A stretch of DNA of 64,000 nucleotides, taken from Microvirga solisilvae. GTDB taxonomy: Bacteria; Pseudomonadota; Alphaproteobacteria; Rhizobiales; Beijerinckiaceae. Positions 56,716 to 64,000 of the stretch are shown piece by piece; the first letter of the stretch is position 1, and each line of letters starts with the position of its first letter. Made by a program: the position numbers and the translations under genes. Below the pieces are notes generated by a model. That model ran no database searches. It was not told the DNA's origin and saw only the letters and a list, made by a program, of their open reading frames with translations. The stretch is from assembly GCF_022808595.1 (NCBI RefSeq), contig NZ_JAKUCN010000001.1:248001-312000 (forward strand). Direction: 5' to 3'.

Positions 56716-57930
56716 ATGATCGTGCGGCCCTTTGGCGAGAGATGGCGAGCCCCCTATGCCTGCAATCCGTGGGCCAGCCGTGGGCGCCTGTATCCTGAGG
56801 CGGTTTCCCCGACTCGCAGCGATTTCCAGCGTGACCGGGACCGGATCATCCATTCCTCGGCCTTCCGGCGGCTGAAGCATAAGACCCAGGTCTTCGTCTA
56901 TCACGAGGGCGACCATTTCCGGACGCGCCTGACGCACACCATCGAGGTCAGCCAGATCGCCCGCGCCTTGGCCCGCTCGCTCGGCCTCGACGAGGACCTG
57001 GCGGAGGCTCTGGCGCTCTCCCACGATCTCGGCCACACGCCGTTCGGCCATACGGGCGAGGATACGCTCGAAGAATGCATGGCGGCGTTCGGCGGCTTCG
57101 ACCACAACGCCCAGGCCTTGCGGGTCGTCACACGCCTGGAGCGTCGCTATCCGGATTACGATGGGCTCAACCTGACCTGGGAGACCCTGGAAGGGTTGGT
57201 GAAGCATAACGGCCCGCTTCTGGAAGCGGACGGCAAGCCGACCCTGCGCTATGCCGCGCGCGGCGTGCCGCTCGCCATCACGGAATACAACGTCATCCAG
57301 GACCTGGAATTGGCCACCTTCGCCAGCGGTGAGGCCCAGGCCGCCGCCATCGCCGACGATATCGCCTATGATGCCCATGATATCGACGACGGGTTGAGGG
57401 CGGGTTTGTTCAGGATCGACGACTTGCGCGAGGTACCGCTCCTCAACGCGATCCTGTCCGAGATCGACGATCGCTGGCCGAACCTCGATCTTTCCCGGCG
57501 CATCCACGAGCTGACCCGGCGGGTCATTACCCGGTTCGTGGAGGATGTGGTGGCCGAGGGCGACAAGCGGATTGCGGCACTGAATCCTCAAAGCGCCAAG
57601 GACATCCGGAAGGCCGGGGAGACCGTGATCTGCTTCTCCGACGGAATGCGGGAGGCCGACGCTGCCATCAAGCGCTTCCTCTATGCCCGCATGTACCGCC
57701 ATGCCGAGGTGATGCGCGTGCGCGCCCAGGCCGATGACGTGTTGCGAGACCTGTTCCGCCGCTTCAAGGCCGAGCCTGAGTTGATGCCGGAGGAATGGCA
57801 GGCGGACCTACCGAGGGATGACGAGCCGCGTCTGGCCCGACGGGTGGCAGATTACATTGCCGGCATGACGGACCGTTATGCGATCCTCGAACACCGACGT
57901 TTGTTTGACGTAACGCCGGACCTGCGCTAG
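56716..57930 (+). CDS. dgt: dGTP triphosphohydrolase (HD domain)
   Basis: A 404-aa deoxynucleoside triphosphohydrolase. Start ATG 56716 ([28 protein letters not shown]). The HD motif is in [24 protein letters not shown] (His), [24 protein letters not shown] (His-Asp) and [19 protein letters not shown] (Asp). [43 protein letters not shown] is typical. Full length of the shorter dgt-like type 2 form. It lies 48 bp before argS. Confidence 0.92.
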   Translation: MIVRPFGERWRAPYACNPWASRGRLYPEAVSPTRSDFQRDRDRIIHSSAFRRLKHKTQVFVYHEGDHFRTRLTHTIEVSQIARALARSLGLDEDLAEALALSHDLGHTPFGHTGEDTLEECMAAFGGFDHNAQALRVVTRLERRYPDYDGLNLTWETLEGLVKHNGPLLEADGKPTLRYAARGVPLAITEYNVIQDLELATFASGEAQAAAIADDIAYDAHDIDDGLRAGLFRIDDLREVPLLNAILSEIDDRWPNLDLSRRIHELTRRVITRFVEDVVAEGDKRIAALNPQSAKDIRKAGETVICFSDGMREADAAIKRFLYARMYRHAEVMRVRAQADDVLRDLFRRFKAEPELMPEEWQADLPRDDEPRLARRVADYIAGMTDRYAILEHRRLFDVTPDLR

Positions 57931-57978
57931 GCGCACCAAAGCATTTCAGGGCGCGATGCCCTATCGAGACAAAGAACC

Positions 57979-59736
57979 ATGAACATTTTCGCGTTGTTTG
58001 AGAAGCGGGTTGCCGATGCGCTGGACCGTCTGGCCGGTGAGGGGAAGATCCCATCGGGGCTGGACGTGAGCCGCGTCGTGGTCGAGCCGCGGCGCGATCC
58101 CTCCCATGGCGATCTCGCCACCAACGCCGCCATGGTGCTCTCCAAGGAAGCGCGCATGAACCCGCGCGCTCTCGCCGATCTGCTCGTGGCCGATCTCCAG
58201 GGCGATCCGCGCGTCACGAAAGTCGAAATCGCAGGCCCCGGCTTCATCAATATCCGCCTGACGCCTCAGGTGATGCACGAGGTGCTGGGCGCCGCTGTTG
58301 CTGAGGCCAATTTCGGCCGCAGCACGCAGGGCGCGGGCGAGCCAGTCAACGTGGAATACGTCTCCGCCAATCCGACCGGCCCGATGCATGTGGGCCATTG
58401 CCGTGGCGCGGTGTTCGGCGATGCGCTTGCCGGCCTTCTCGATTTCGCTGGCTACAAAGTCAGTCGCGAGTACTACATCAACGACGCGGGCGCACAGGTC
58501 GATGTGCTCGCCCGTTCCGCCTTCCTTCGCTACAAGGAGGCGCTCGGCCATGACATCGGCGAGATTCCGGAAGGCCTCTATCCGGGCGATTACCTCAAGC
58601 CCGTCGGCGAGCGCCTTGCCAAGGAGCATGGCGAGAGCCTTCTGAGCAAGCCTGAAGCCGAGTGGCTGCCGCTCGTGCGCGAGACCTCCATCAACGCCAT
58701 GATGGACATGATCCGCGCCGATCTCGCGGTTCTCAACATCCATCACGACGTGTTCTTCTCCGAGCGCTCCCTGCAGCTCGGCGCGGAAGATCAGGTGAAG
58801 AAGCTGATCGAGGATATGCGCAGCCGCGATCTGGTCTACATGGGCCGCCTGCCGCCCCCCAAGGGCCAGAAGGACGAGGATTGGGAAGACCGCGAGCAGC
58901 TTCTGTTCCGCGCCACCGCCTTCGGTGACGAGGTGGATCGTCCGCTGCTCAAGTCCGACGGCTCCTACACCTATTTCGCCTCCGACATCGCCTATCACCG
59001 CTCGAAGTACGAGCGCGGCTTCGCGTCCATGATCGACGTGTGGGGCGCGGATCACGGCGGTTACGTGAAGCGCATGCAGGCCGCTACCAAGGCTGTCACC
59101 GACAGCAAGGGCGATCTCGATGTGAAGCTCTGCCAGCTCGTGAAGCTGTTGCGCAACGGCGAGCCGGTGAAGATGTCCAAGCGCTCCGGCGACTTCGTGA
59201 CCCTGCGCGAGGTGGTGGACGAGGTGGGCCGCGATGCGACGCGTTTCATGATGATCTTCCGCAAGAACGACGCGACCCTGGACTTCGATCTGGCGAAGGT
59301 CGTCGAGCAATCCAAGGACAACCCGGTCTTCTACGTCCAGTACGCCCATGCCCGCTGCGCCTCGATCTTCCGTCAGGCGGCGGAGGCCTATCCGGGCGAG
59401 GACTTCTCCGCGGCCCAGCTTGCCAAGGCCGATTTCACGATTCTGGCCGATGAAGCGGAGACGGATCTCATCCATCGCATCGCCCAGTTTCCGCGCATGG
59501 TGGAGGCCGCCGCCGAGGCACACGAGCCGCACCGAGTTGCGTTCTACCTCTACGATCTCGCCAGCGCCTTCCATAGTTTATGGAATAAGGGCAAAGACTT
59601 GCCGCAATTACGCTTTGTTAATCTAACTGATAAAGATTCAACAAAAGCGAGGCTCGCTCTCGTGCACGCCCTCAAAGGGGTGCTCGCAGCCGGTCTTGCA
59701 ATCCTGGGCGTCACGGCACCCGATGAAATGCGCTAA
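57979..59736 (+). CDS. argS: Arginine-tRNA ligase
   Basis: A 585-aa class Ia synthetase. Start ATG 57979 ([18 protein letters not shown]). The N-terminal Add1 domain (about 1-115) contains [13 protein letters not shown] and GFINIRL. The HIGH motif reads [15 protein letters not shown] (about 134-148), with [11 protein letters not shown] before it. The KMSKS loop reads [12 protein letters not shown]. The anticodon-binding DALR domain at the end has [19 protein letters not shown] and [15 protein letters not shown]. All core residues are normal. Confidence 0.97.
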   Translation: MNIFALFEKRVADALDRLAGEGKIPSGLDVSRVVVEPRRDPSHGDLATNAAMVLSKEARMNPRALADLLVADLQGDPRVTKVEIAGPGFINIRLTPQVMHEVLGAAVAEANFGRSTQGAGEPVNVEYVSANPTGPMHVGHCRGAVFGDALAGLLDFAGYKVSREYYINDAGAQVDVLARSAFLRYKEALGHDIGEIPEGLYPGDYLKPVGERLAKEHGESLLSKPEAEWLPLVRETSINAMMDMIRADLAVLNIHHDVFFSERSLQLGAEDQVKKLIEDMRSRDLVYMGRLPPPKGQKDEDWEDREQLLFRATAFGDEVDRPLLKSDGSYTYFASDIAYHRSKYERGFASMIDVWGADHGGYVKRMQAATKAVTDSKGDLDVKLCQLVKLLRNGEPVKMSKRSGDFVTLREVVDEVGRDATRFMMIFRKNDATLDFDLAKVVEQSKDNPVFYVQYAHARCASIFRQAAEAYPGEDFSAAQLAKADFTILADEAETDLIHRIAQFPRMVEAAAEAHEPHRVAFYLYDLASAFHSLWNKGKDLPQLRFVNLTDKDSTKARLALVHALKGVLAAGLAILGVTAPDEMR

Positions 59737-59843
59737 CGTTTTCTCAAGCGGATCAACCGCTTAGGGAGATGTCTGCGCCGGATGCTGTCACGTCTTGCCG
59801 GCGGAGCGCTAGGGCTCCTGTCGCGTAACTGGAGGACCGGCGC

Positions 59844-61322
59844 ATGAGCGAATCAGTGAAGCCCCGTTTTGCTGTCGATCTGAATGAGATCGAGCGGCAC
59901 CTTGCCCAGGCGGGCTCCCCTCAGGCTCAGCCTGCCGCCCCGCGCAATAATGATCCGCTGGCCGAATTGGCCCGGATCGTAGGGCAGGACGACCCTTTCC
60001 AGGCCATTTTGGCCAATGATGGAGCCGCTCGCCCGCGTCAGCAGGCCTCGGCGATCGACGATCTTTTCGCGACCCGTGACACTATGACGCCGGCCCCCCG
60101 CCAGGCTCAGTCGCAGGCGCATGCGAGCGAGTTCGAAATCCCGGATTTCAATCTCGGCAGCTATCCCGCTCAGCCCGAGGCTCCCCGTGGCGCCGGTCAG
60201 GCTTACGCTTACCAGCAGCCTGCCCAGGCTCAGCATCAGGCGGCTTATGCGGATGAGTATTATGACGACGGCCAAGGCAACTATGCCGACGCCGATTATG
60301 CCCAGCCGGAGCGCCTGAACTATCCGCCGGTCGAGAAGCCCCGCTCCCGCAAGGGACTGGTTGCCATCGCTGCTGTGGTCGGTGCTGTCGTGATCGGTGG
60401 CGGCGCGGCCTACACGTTCACCGGTACGCCCGGTGGAGCGGACGGTGCGCCGGTTCTCGTTCAGGCGACGAAGGACCCCGTGAAGGTGCAGCCGCAGAAT
60501 CCCGGCGGCGTCGAGATCCCCAATCAGAACAAGCAGATTTACGAGCGCGCTCAGCAGAACACCGAGACCAAGGTGGTGAACCGAGAGGAGCAACCCGTCG
60601 ACGTGAAGCAGGCCGTTCGCTCCACTGGCGGAGCCGTGGCCGACGCAACCGGCGCAACGGTTCCCGGCGCGCATGCCCAGGCCCGCAATACATCTAACAG
60701 CCTGAATCTCGGTGAGCCGCGTAAGGTACGCACCGTCACGATCCGTCCTGACGGCACCGTGGCCGGCGCGCCTGCTGAAGCTGCTCCGGTTCCTGCCATG
60801 ACCATGCCTGCCGCTGCCACTGCTCCGAACGTTCAGGTGGCCTCGGCCCAGACGACTGCTCCTCAGCCCAGGCCTGCCGCTGCGACGCCTGCTCCGGCTC
60901 CCGTGGCACCCGCGCCGACCCCGAAGCCCGCGCCTGTCGCCGCGACCCCGGCCGCTGCAACGCCTGTGGCTGCGACACCTGCTCCCGCTGCTCCCGTAGC
61001 GACGCCTGCACAGCAGCGGGTGGCTGCGGTCCAGCCGGCTGCCGCCGCTGCGCCTGCGGCTGCCGCTTCCGACACCAGCGTCGGCGGGTTCTCGGCCCAG
61101 CTCGGCGTGGCCGGCTCGGAAGCCGCTGCGAACTCCACCTTTGCCCAGCTCCAGCGCAAATATGCCGATCTCGACGGCATGCCGGCGCTGATCCGCAAGG
61201 CCGAGGTGAACGGCAACACGATCTACCGCGTCCGCGTCGGTCCGCTGTCGCGTGAAGAGGCCTCCTCGCTCTGCTCCAAGCTGCAGGGCCAGGGCGGCCA
61301 GTGCTTCGTGGCCAAGAACTAA
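59844..61322 (+). CDS. SPOR-domain membrane protein
   Basis: A 492-aa bitopic protein. The cytoplasmic tail (about 1-170) is low-complexity with Gln/Ala/Tyr, one TM helix lies at about 173-195 (GLVAIAAVVGAVVIGGGAAYTF), then a long Ala/Pro-rich periplasmic linker (about 300-405). The C-terminal SPOR domain at about 412-490 (GFSAQLGVAGSEAAANSTFAQLQRKYADL, NTIYRVRVGPLSREEASSLCSKL) is predicted to bind denuded septal peptidoglycan. Position just before nagZ and scpAB is a conserved order, consistent with cell division or wall recycling. GGAGGACCG precedes the start. Confidence 0.9.
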   Translation: MSESVKPRFAVDLNEIERHLAQAGSPQAQPAAPRNNDPLAELARIVGQDDPFQAILANDGAARPRQQASAIDDLFATRDTMTPAPRQAQSQAHASEFEIPDFNLGSYPAQPEAPRGAGQAYAYQQPAQAQHQAAYADEYYDDGQGNYADADYAQPERLNYPPVEKPRSRKGLVAIAAVVGAVVIGGGAAYTFTGTPGGADGAPVLVQATKDPVKVQPQNPGGVEIPNQNKQIYERAQQNTETKVVNREEQPVDVKQAVRSTGGAVADATGATVPGAHAQARNTSNSLNLGEPRKVRTVTIRPDGTVAGAPAEAAPVPAMTMPAAATAPNVQVASAQTTAPQPRPAAATPAPAPVAPAPTPKPAPVAATPAAATPVAATPAPAAPVATPAQQRVAAVQPAAAAAPAAAASDTSVGGFSAQLGVAGSEAAANSTFAQLQRKYADLDGMPALIRKAEVNGNTIYRVRVGPLSREEASSLCSKLQGQGGQCFVAKN

Positions 61323-61393
61323 AGGCGGTTTGGCCGGGACCTTGGCCGACAAGACTTCTTGACCCTTGTACTCAAGGGACGTAAGGCGCGGGC

Positions 61394-62413
61394 ATGAAAA
61401 CCCGCGCCTTTATTGCTGGCTGCTCCGGCCTCACGCTGACCCCTGACGAGATCGCCTTCTTCAAGGAGGCGGCTCCCTGGGGCTTCATCCTGTTCCGCCG
61501 GAACATCGAGAGCCCTGAACAGGTGAGGGCGCTCTGCGCCGCCTTGCGGGATACGGTCGGGCGCGAGGACGCCCCCATCCTGATCGACCAGGAAGGCGGC
61601 CGGGTTCAGCGCATGGGCCCGCCGAACTGGCCCAAATATCCCTCCGGCGCCGCCTACGGCGCTCTTCATGCCGACAATCCCCTGATGCAGCGGGAGCTCG
61701 CCCGCCTCGGTGCCCGCCTGATCGCGCATGACCTGCGCGCGGTGGGCGTGACTGTGGATTGCCTGCCGGTTCTCGACGTGCCGTCGCCGGGGGCTCACGA
61801 CGTCATCGGCGACCGGGCCTACGGCAAGACGCCGGAGAAGGTGGCCGTGCTCGGGCGCGCCGCCGCTGAAGGGCTTCTTGCCGGCGGTGTCCTTCCAGTG
61901 ATCAAGCACATGCCGGGCCATGGCCGGGCAGGGGCCGACAGCCATCAGGCCCTGCCGGTGGTCGATGCCTCCCGCGAGGAGCTGGAGCGCCACGATTTCG
62001 CGCCCTTCCGCATGCTCACCGACATGCCCCTCGCGATGACGGCCCATGTGGTCTACACGGCGATCGACCCCGAGCGTCCGGCCACGACCTCTCCCATCGT
62101 CATGCGGGACATCATTCGCGGCCATATCGGCTATGACGGCCTCGTTATGACGGACGATCTGGCCATGAAGGCCCTGTCCGGCTCCTTCCGGGACAAGACC
62201 GAGGCCGCGATCGCTGCTGGATGCGACATGGCCCTGCATTGCAACGGGGATATGGCTGAAATGATTGCCGTTGCTGAGGGAGCGCCGCTTCTGGAAGGCG
62301 TTGCCCTAAGGAGAGCCGAGGTCGCCCTTTCCCGTATCCGGCATGAGCCGGAGCCGCTCGATCCTGTGGATGCGCGTGGAAGACTCGATGCCGCGCTTGC
62401 GATGATCGCGTGA
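61394..62413 (+). CDS. nagZ: Beta-N-acetylhexosaminidase (GH3)
   Basis: A 339-aa glycosidase removing GlcNAc from anhydro-muropeptides in cell-wall recycling. Start ATG 61394 (MKTRAFIAGCSGLTLTPDEIAFFKEAAPWGFILFRRNIESPEQV). The nucleophile/acid-base loop VIKHMPGHGRAGADSHQALPVVDASREEL (about 173-201) carries the His-Asp dyad typical of NagZ. IDQEGGRVQRMGPP and VMTDDLAMKALSG with the catalytic Asp complete the site. Located after the SPOR gene and before scpA, 41 bp away. Confidence 0.95.
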   Translation: MKTRAFIAGCSGLTLTPDEIAFFKEAAPWGFILFRRNIESPEQVRALCAALRDTVGREDAPILIDQEGGRVQRMGPPNWPKYPSGAAYGALHADNPLMQRELARLGARLIAHDLRAVGVTVDCLPVLDVPSPGAHDVIGDRAYGKTPEKVAVLGRAAAEGLLAGGVLPVIKHMPGHGRAGADSHQALPVVDASREELERHDFAPFRMLTDMPLAMTAHVVYTAIDPERPATTSPIVMRDIIRGHIGYDGLVMTDDLAMKALSGSFRDKTEAAIAAGCDMALHCNGDMAEMIAVAEGAPLLEGVALRRAEVALSRIRHEPEPLDPVDARGRLDAALAMIA

Positions 62414-62453
62414 GAGCCCCAAGGTCGCCCCGCTGAGTTTTAGAGTATCGTTC

Positions 62454-63263
62454 ATGGCCAAACCCTTACCCTTCGAGGATGTCGAGCCCACCGCCGAGCG
62501 CGGTGAAGGCGAGCCTGCGCTCCTCGTGGACGTGGACGGGTTCGAAGGCCCGCTCGACCTCCTGCTGGAACTTGCCCGCCGTCAGAAGGTGGATTTGCAC
62601 CGCATTTCCATCTTGGCGCTGGCCGAGCAATACATCGCCTTCATCGAAGAAGCTCGCCGCATGCGCCTGGAGTTGGCGGCCGATTACCTCGTGATGGCGG
62701 CTTGGCTCGCCTATCTGAAATCCCGCCTCCTGCTGCCGGAACCGCCGAAGGGTGAGGAGCCGAGCGCCGAGGATCTGGCGACCGCTCTTGCCCTGCGCCT
62801 GCGCCGCCTGGAAGCCATCCGCGAAGTCGCCCAGAAGCTCGGCGAACGCTCGCTTCTGGGCCGGGACGTCTTTGCCCGTGGTGCGCCCGAGCCGGTGATC
62901 GTGAACCGGGATGCCCGCTACGAGGCCAGCCTCTACGACCTGCTGAAGGCCTATGCGCAGCAGCGGCAGGTGCAGTTCAACAGCAAGGTTTCCCTGCACA
63001 AGCGCAATGTCTGGTCGCTGATCGATGCCCGCGAGGCCCTGGAACGGCTCGTGGGTCACCTGAGCGGCGATTGGGTGACGCTCGATACCTATCTCGTGGA
63101 ATTCATGGTCGAGCCCGCCATGCGGCCGACCGTTCTCGCCTCCGCCCTGTCCGCGACCCTGGAAATGGTCCGCGAGGGCAAGCTCACGGTGAGGCAGGAT
63201 GAAGCCTTCGCTCCGGTCTGGGTCAAATCCGCTGACCAGGCCGAAACAGGAGCCCAATCATGA
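62454..63263 (+). CDS. scpA: Segregation and condensation protein A
   Basis: A 269-aa kleisin of the SMC-ScpAB complex for chromosome condensation and segregation. Start ATG 62454 (MAKPLPFEDVEPTAERGEGEPALLVDVDGFEGPLDLLLELARRQKVDL), where FEGPLDLLLELARRQKVDL is the ScpA hallmark. The middle part AADYLVMAAWLAYLKSRLLLPEP and the C-terminal winged helix (TFLASALSATLEMVREGKLTVRQDEAFAP-like) agree. Overlaps scpB by 4 bp (ATGA). Confidence 0.95.
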   Translation: MAKPLPFEDVEPTAERGEGEPALLVDVDGFEGPLDLLLELARRQKVDLHRISILALAEQYIAFIEEARRMRLELAADYLVMAAWLAYLKSRLLLPEPPKGEEPSAEDLATALALRLRRLEAIREVAQKLGERSLLGRDVFARGAPEPVIVNRDARYEASLYDLLKAYAQQRQVQFNSKVSLHKRNVWSLIDAREALERLVGHLSGDWVTLDTYLVEFMVEPAMRPTVLASALSATLEMVREGKLTVRQDEAFAPVWVKSADQAETGAQS

Positions 63264-63994
63264 TGAACGAAACCGACGAAATCGAAGACGTCGAGGCTCC
63301 GGAGGAAACCTCCGTCGAAAGCCGTGTCCCGGATCATAACGAGGCCATCCGCATCGCCGAGGCGCTTCTGTTCGCCTCCGCCGAGCCCCTTGGGCCCGAG
63401 GAACTCGCCGGACGCCTGCCGGAAGGCGCGGATATCCAGAAGATTCTGGAGGACCTGCAGGAGATCTATGCCCTGCGTGGCGTCAATCTCGTGCGCGTGG
63501 CGGGGAAGTGGGCGTTCCGCACGGCGAGCGACCTGTCCTTCGTGCTCTCCCGCGACGTGGTCGAGCAGCGCAAGCTCTCCCGCGCCGCCATGGAGACGCT
63601 TTCGATCATCGCCTATCACCAGCCGGTGACCCGCGCCGAGATCGAAGAAATCCGCGGCGTCGCCACCTCCAAGGGTACGCTGGACCTGCTGTTGGAGACC
63701 GGCTGGATCCGCCTTCGCGGCCGCCGCAAGGCGCCGGGCCGCCCGGTTACCTATGGCACTTCTCCCGCCTTCCTGGATCATTTCGGCCTGGACGCCATCG
63801 AGGACCTGCCGGGTCTCGAGGAACTGAAAGGCGCAGGCTTCATCGAAGGCCGTGTGCCCTCCGACATGTCCGTGCCGGTGCCCTCGGATGCGGAGGCCCT
63901 GCGCGAGGACGAGGATCCGCTGGATCAGGACGACCTGTTCCAGGAACCCCTCGACATGCACAAGACCGAGACGGGCGAGACCGGCGAGGAATGA
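63260..63994 (+). CDS. scpB: Segregation and condensation protein B
   Basis: A 244-aa partner of ScpA, a dimer of winged helix domains. IRIAEALLFASAEPLGPEELAGRLPEGADIQKILEDLQEIYA is the first WH (about 30-71), and RAAMETLSIIAYHQPVTRAEIEEIRGVATSKGTLDLLLETGWIRLRGRRKAPGRPVTYGTSPAFLDHFGLDAIEDLPGLEEL is the classic ScpB core. An acidic C-terminal tail (about 205-244) extends beyond it. ATG 63260 overlaps scpA and its stop overlaps a possible following ATG at 63991. Confidence 0.95.
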   Translation: MMNETDEIEDVEAPEETSVESRVPDHNEAIRIAEALLFASAEPLGPEELAGRLPEGADIQKILEDLQEIYALRGVNLVRVAGKWAFRTASDLSFVLSRDVVEQRKLSRAAMETLSIIAYHQPVTRAEIEEIRGVATSKGTLDLLLETGWIRLRGRRKAPGRPVTYGTSPAFLDHFGLDAIEDLPGLEELKGAGFIEGRVPSDMSVPVPSDAEALREDEDPLDQDDLFQEPLDMHKTETGETGEE

Positions 63995-64000
63995 GCGACA
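63991..64000 (+). CDS. Possible start of the next gene (edge)
   Basis: ATGAGCGACA overlaps the scpB stop (ATGA type). Three codons are visible, so no identity can be given. In Rhizobiales a tat operon often follows scpB. Confidence 0.3.

Noticed and set aside
57961-59574. 537-codon frame antisense to argS
   Set aside because: Shadow of argS.
60820-61070. Tandem DNA repeats in the SPOR protein gene
   Set aside because: An Ala/Pro codon-rich linker, common in such proteins; not a separate element.

Overview
This window reads as chromosome of a high-GC alphaproteobacterium of the order Hyphomicrobiales (Rhizobiales), probably near Methylobacteriaceae/Microvirga. That placement rests on gene order (perM-hdaA-ppk-ppx, erpA-dgt-argS-SPOR-nagZ-scpA-scpB), protein style and dispersed palindromic repeats typical of that order. 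It is an inference; no database search was possible. Most of the window is ordinary core genome, with a few accessory insertions.

Layout. 1-3.1 kb: the end of a branched-chain-type ABC transporter operon (livH partial, livG) coupled to an acyl-CoA ligase. 3.3-7.4 kb: small genes (a 67-aa protein, a 53-aa lipoprotein, a 33-aa membrane peptide), opposed terminators, a degenerate cobalamin-riboswitch-like element, a CHASE4-type GGDEF-EAL protein and a MAPEG protein. 7.6-8.3 kb: tRNA-Gln(CUG) and ruvX. 8.4-12.6 kb: a four-gene sugar ABC importer (binding protein, two permeases, ATPase). 12.8-15.7 kb: an UPF0173 hydrolase, gatC, gatA and a small membrane protein. 15.7-17.5 kb: an ArsR-type regulator divergent from a DMT exporter.

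17.6-24.2 kb is the most distinctive block: two tandem paralogous RTX proteins (888 and 1199 aa), each with a GH113-like glycoside hydrolase domain. The larger also carries a duplicated, probably carbohydrate-binding, module. This block separates gatCA from gatB (25.0 kb). A third RTX protein lies at 46.3 kb. All three lack a Sec signal and share a C-terminal motif, as expected for type I secretion, but no type I exporter is in the window.

25-36 kb: gatB plus an acetyltransferase, a class III nucleotide cyclase, two GSTs, small periplasmic proteins, ndk and a molybdopterin oxidoreductase. 36-51.7 kb: purN/purM, a catalytically dead-looking hydrolase, a CDP-alcohol phosphatidyltransferase, perM-hdaA-ppk-ppx, a frameshifted 2OG-Fe(II) oxygenase, the third RTX gene, rnd, a 31-codon FP-rich peptide gene with its own terminator, a WYL-like protein, a hydrolase and aspS. 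51.9-64 kb: maeB, a large exported protein of unknown function, erpA, dgt, argS, a SPOR protein, nagZ, scpA and scpB.

The gaps carry four families of palindromic repeats, one nested inside another, and several clear intrinsic terminators. The leads most worth following are the RTX-GH113 pair, the FP-rich microprotein transcript, the riboswitch-like element before the c-di-GMP gene, and the pseudoenzyme hydrolase. No CRISPR array, insertion sequence, prophage or rRNA gene was seen.
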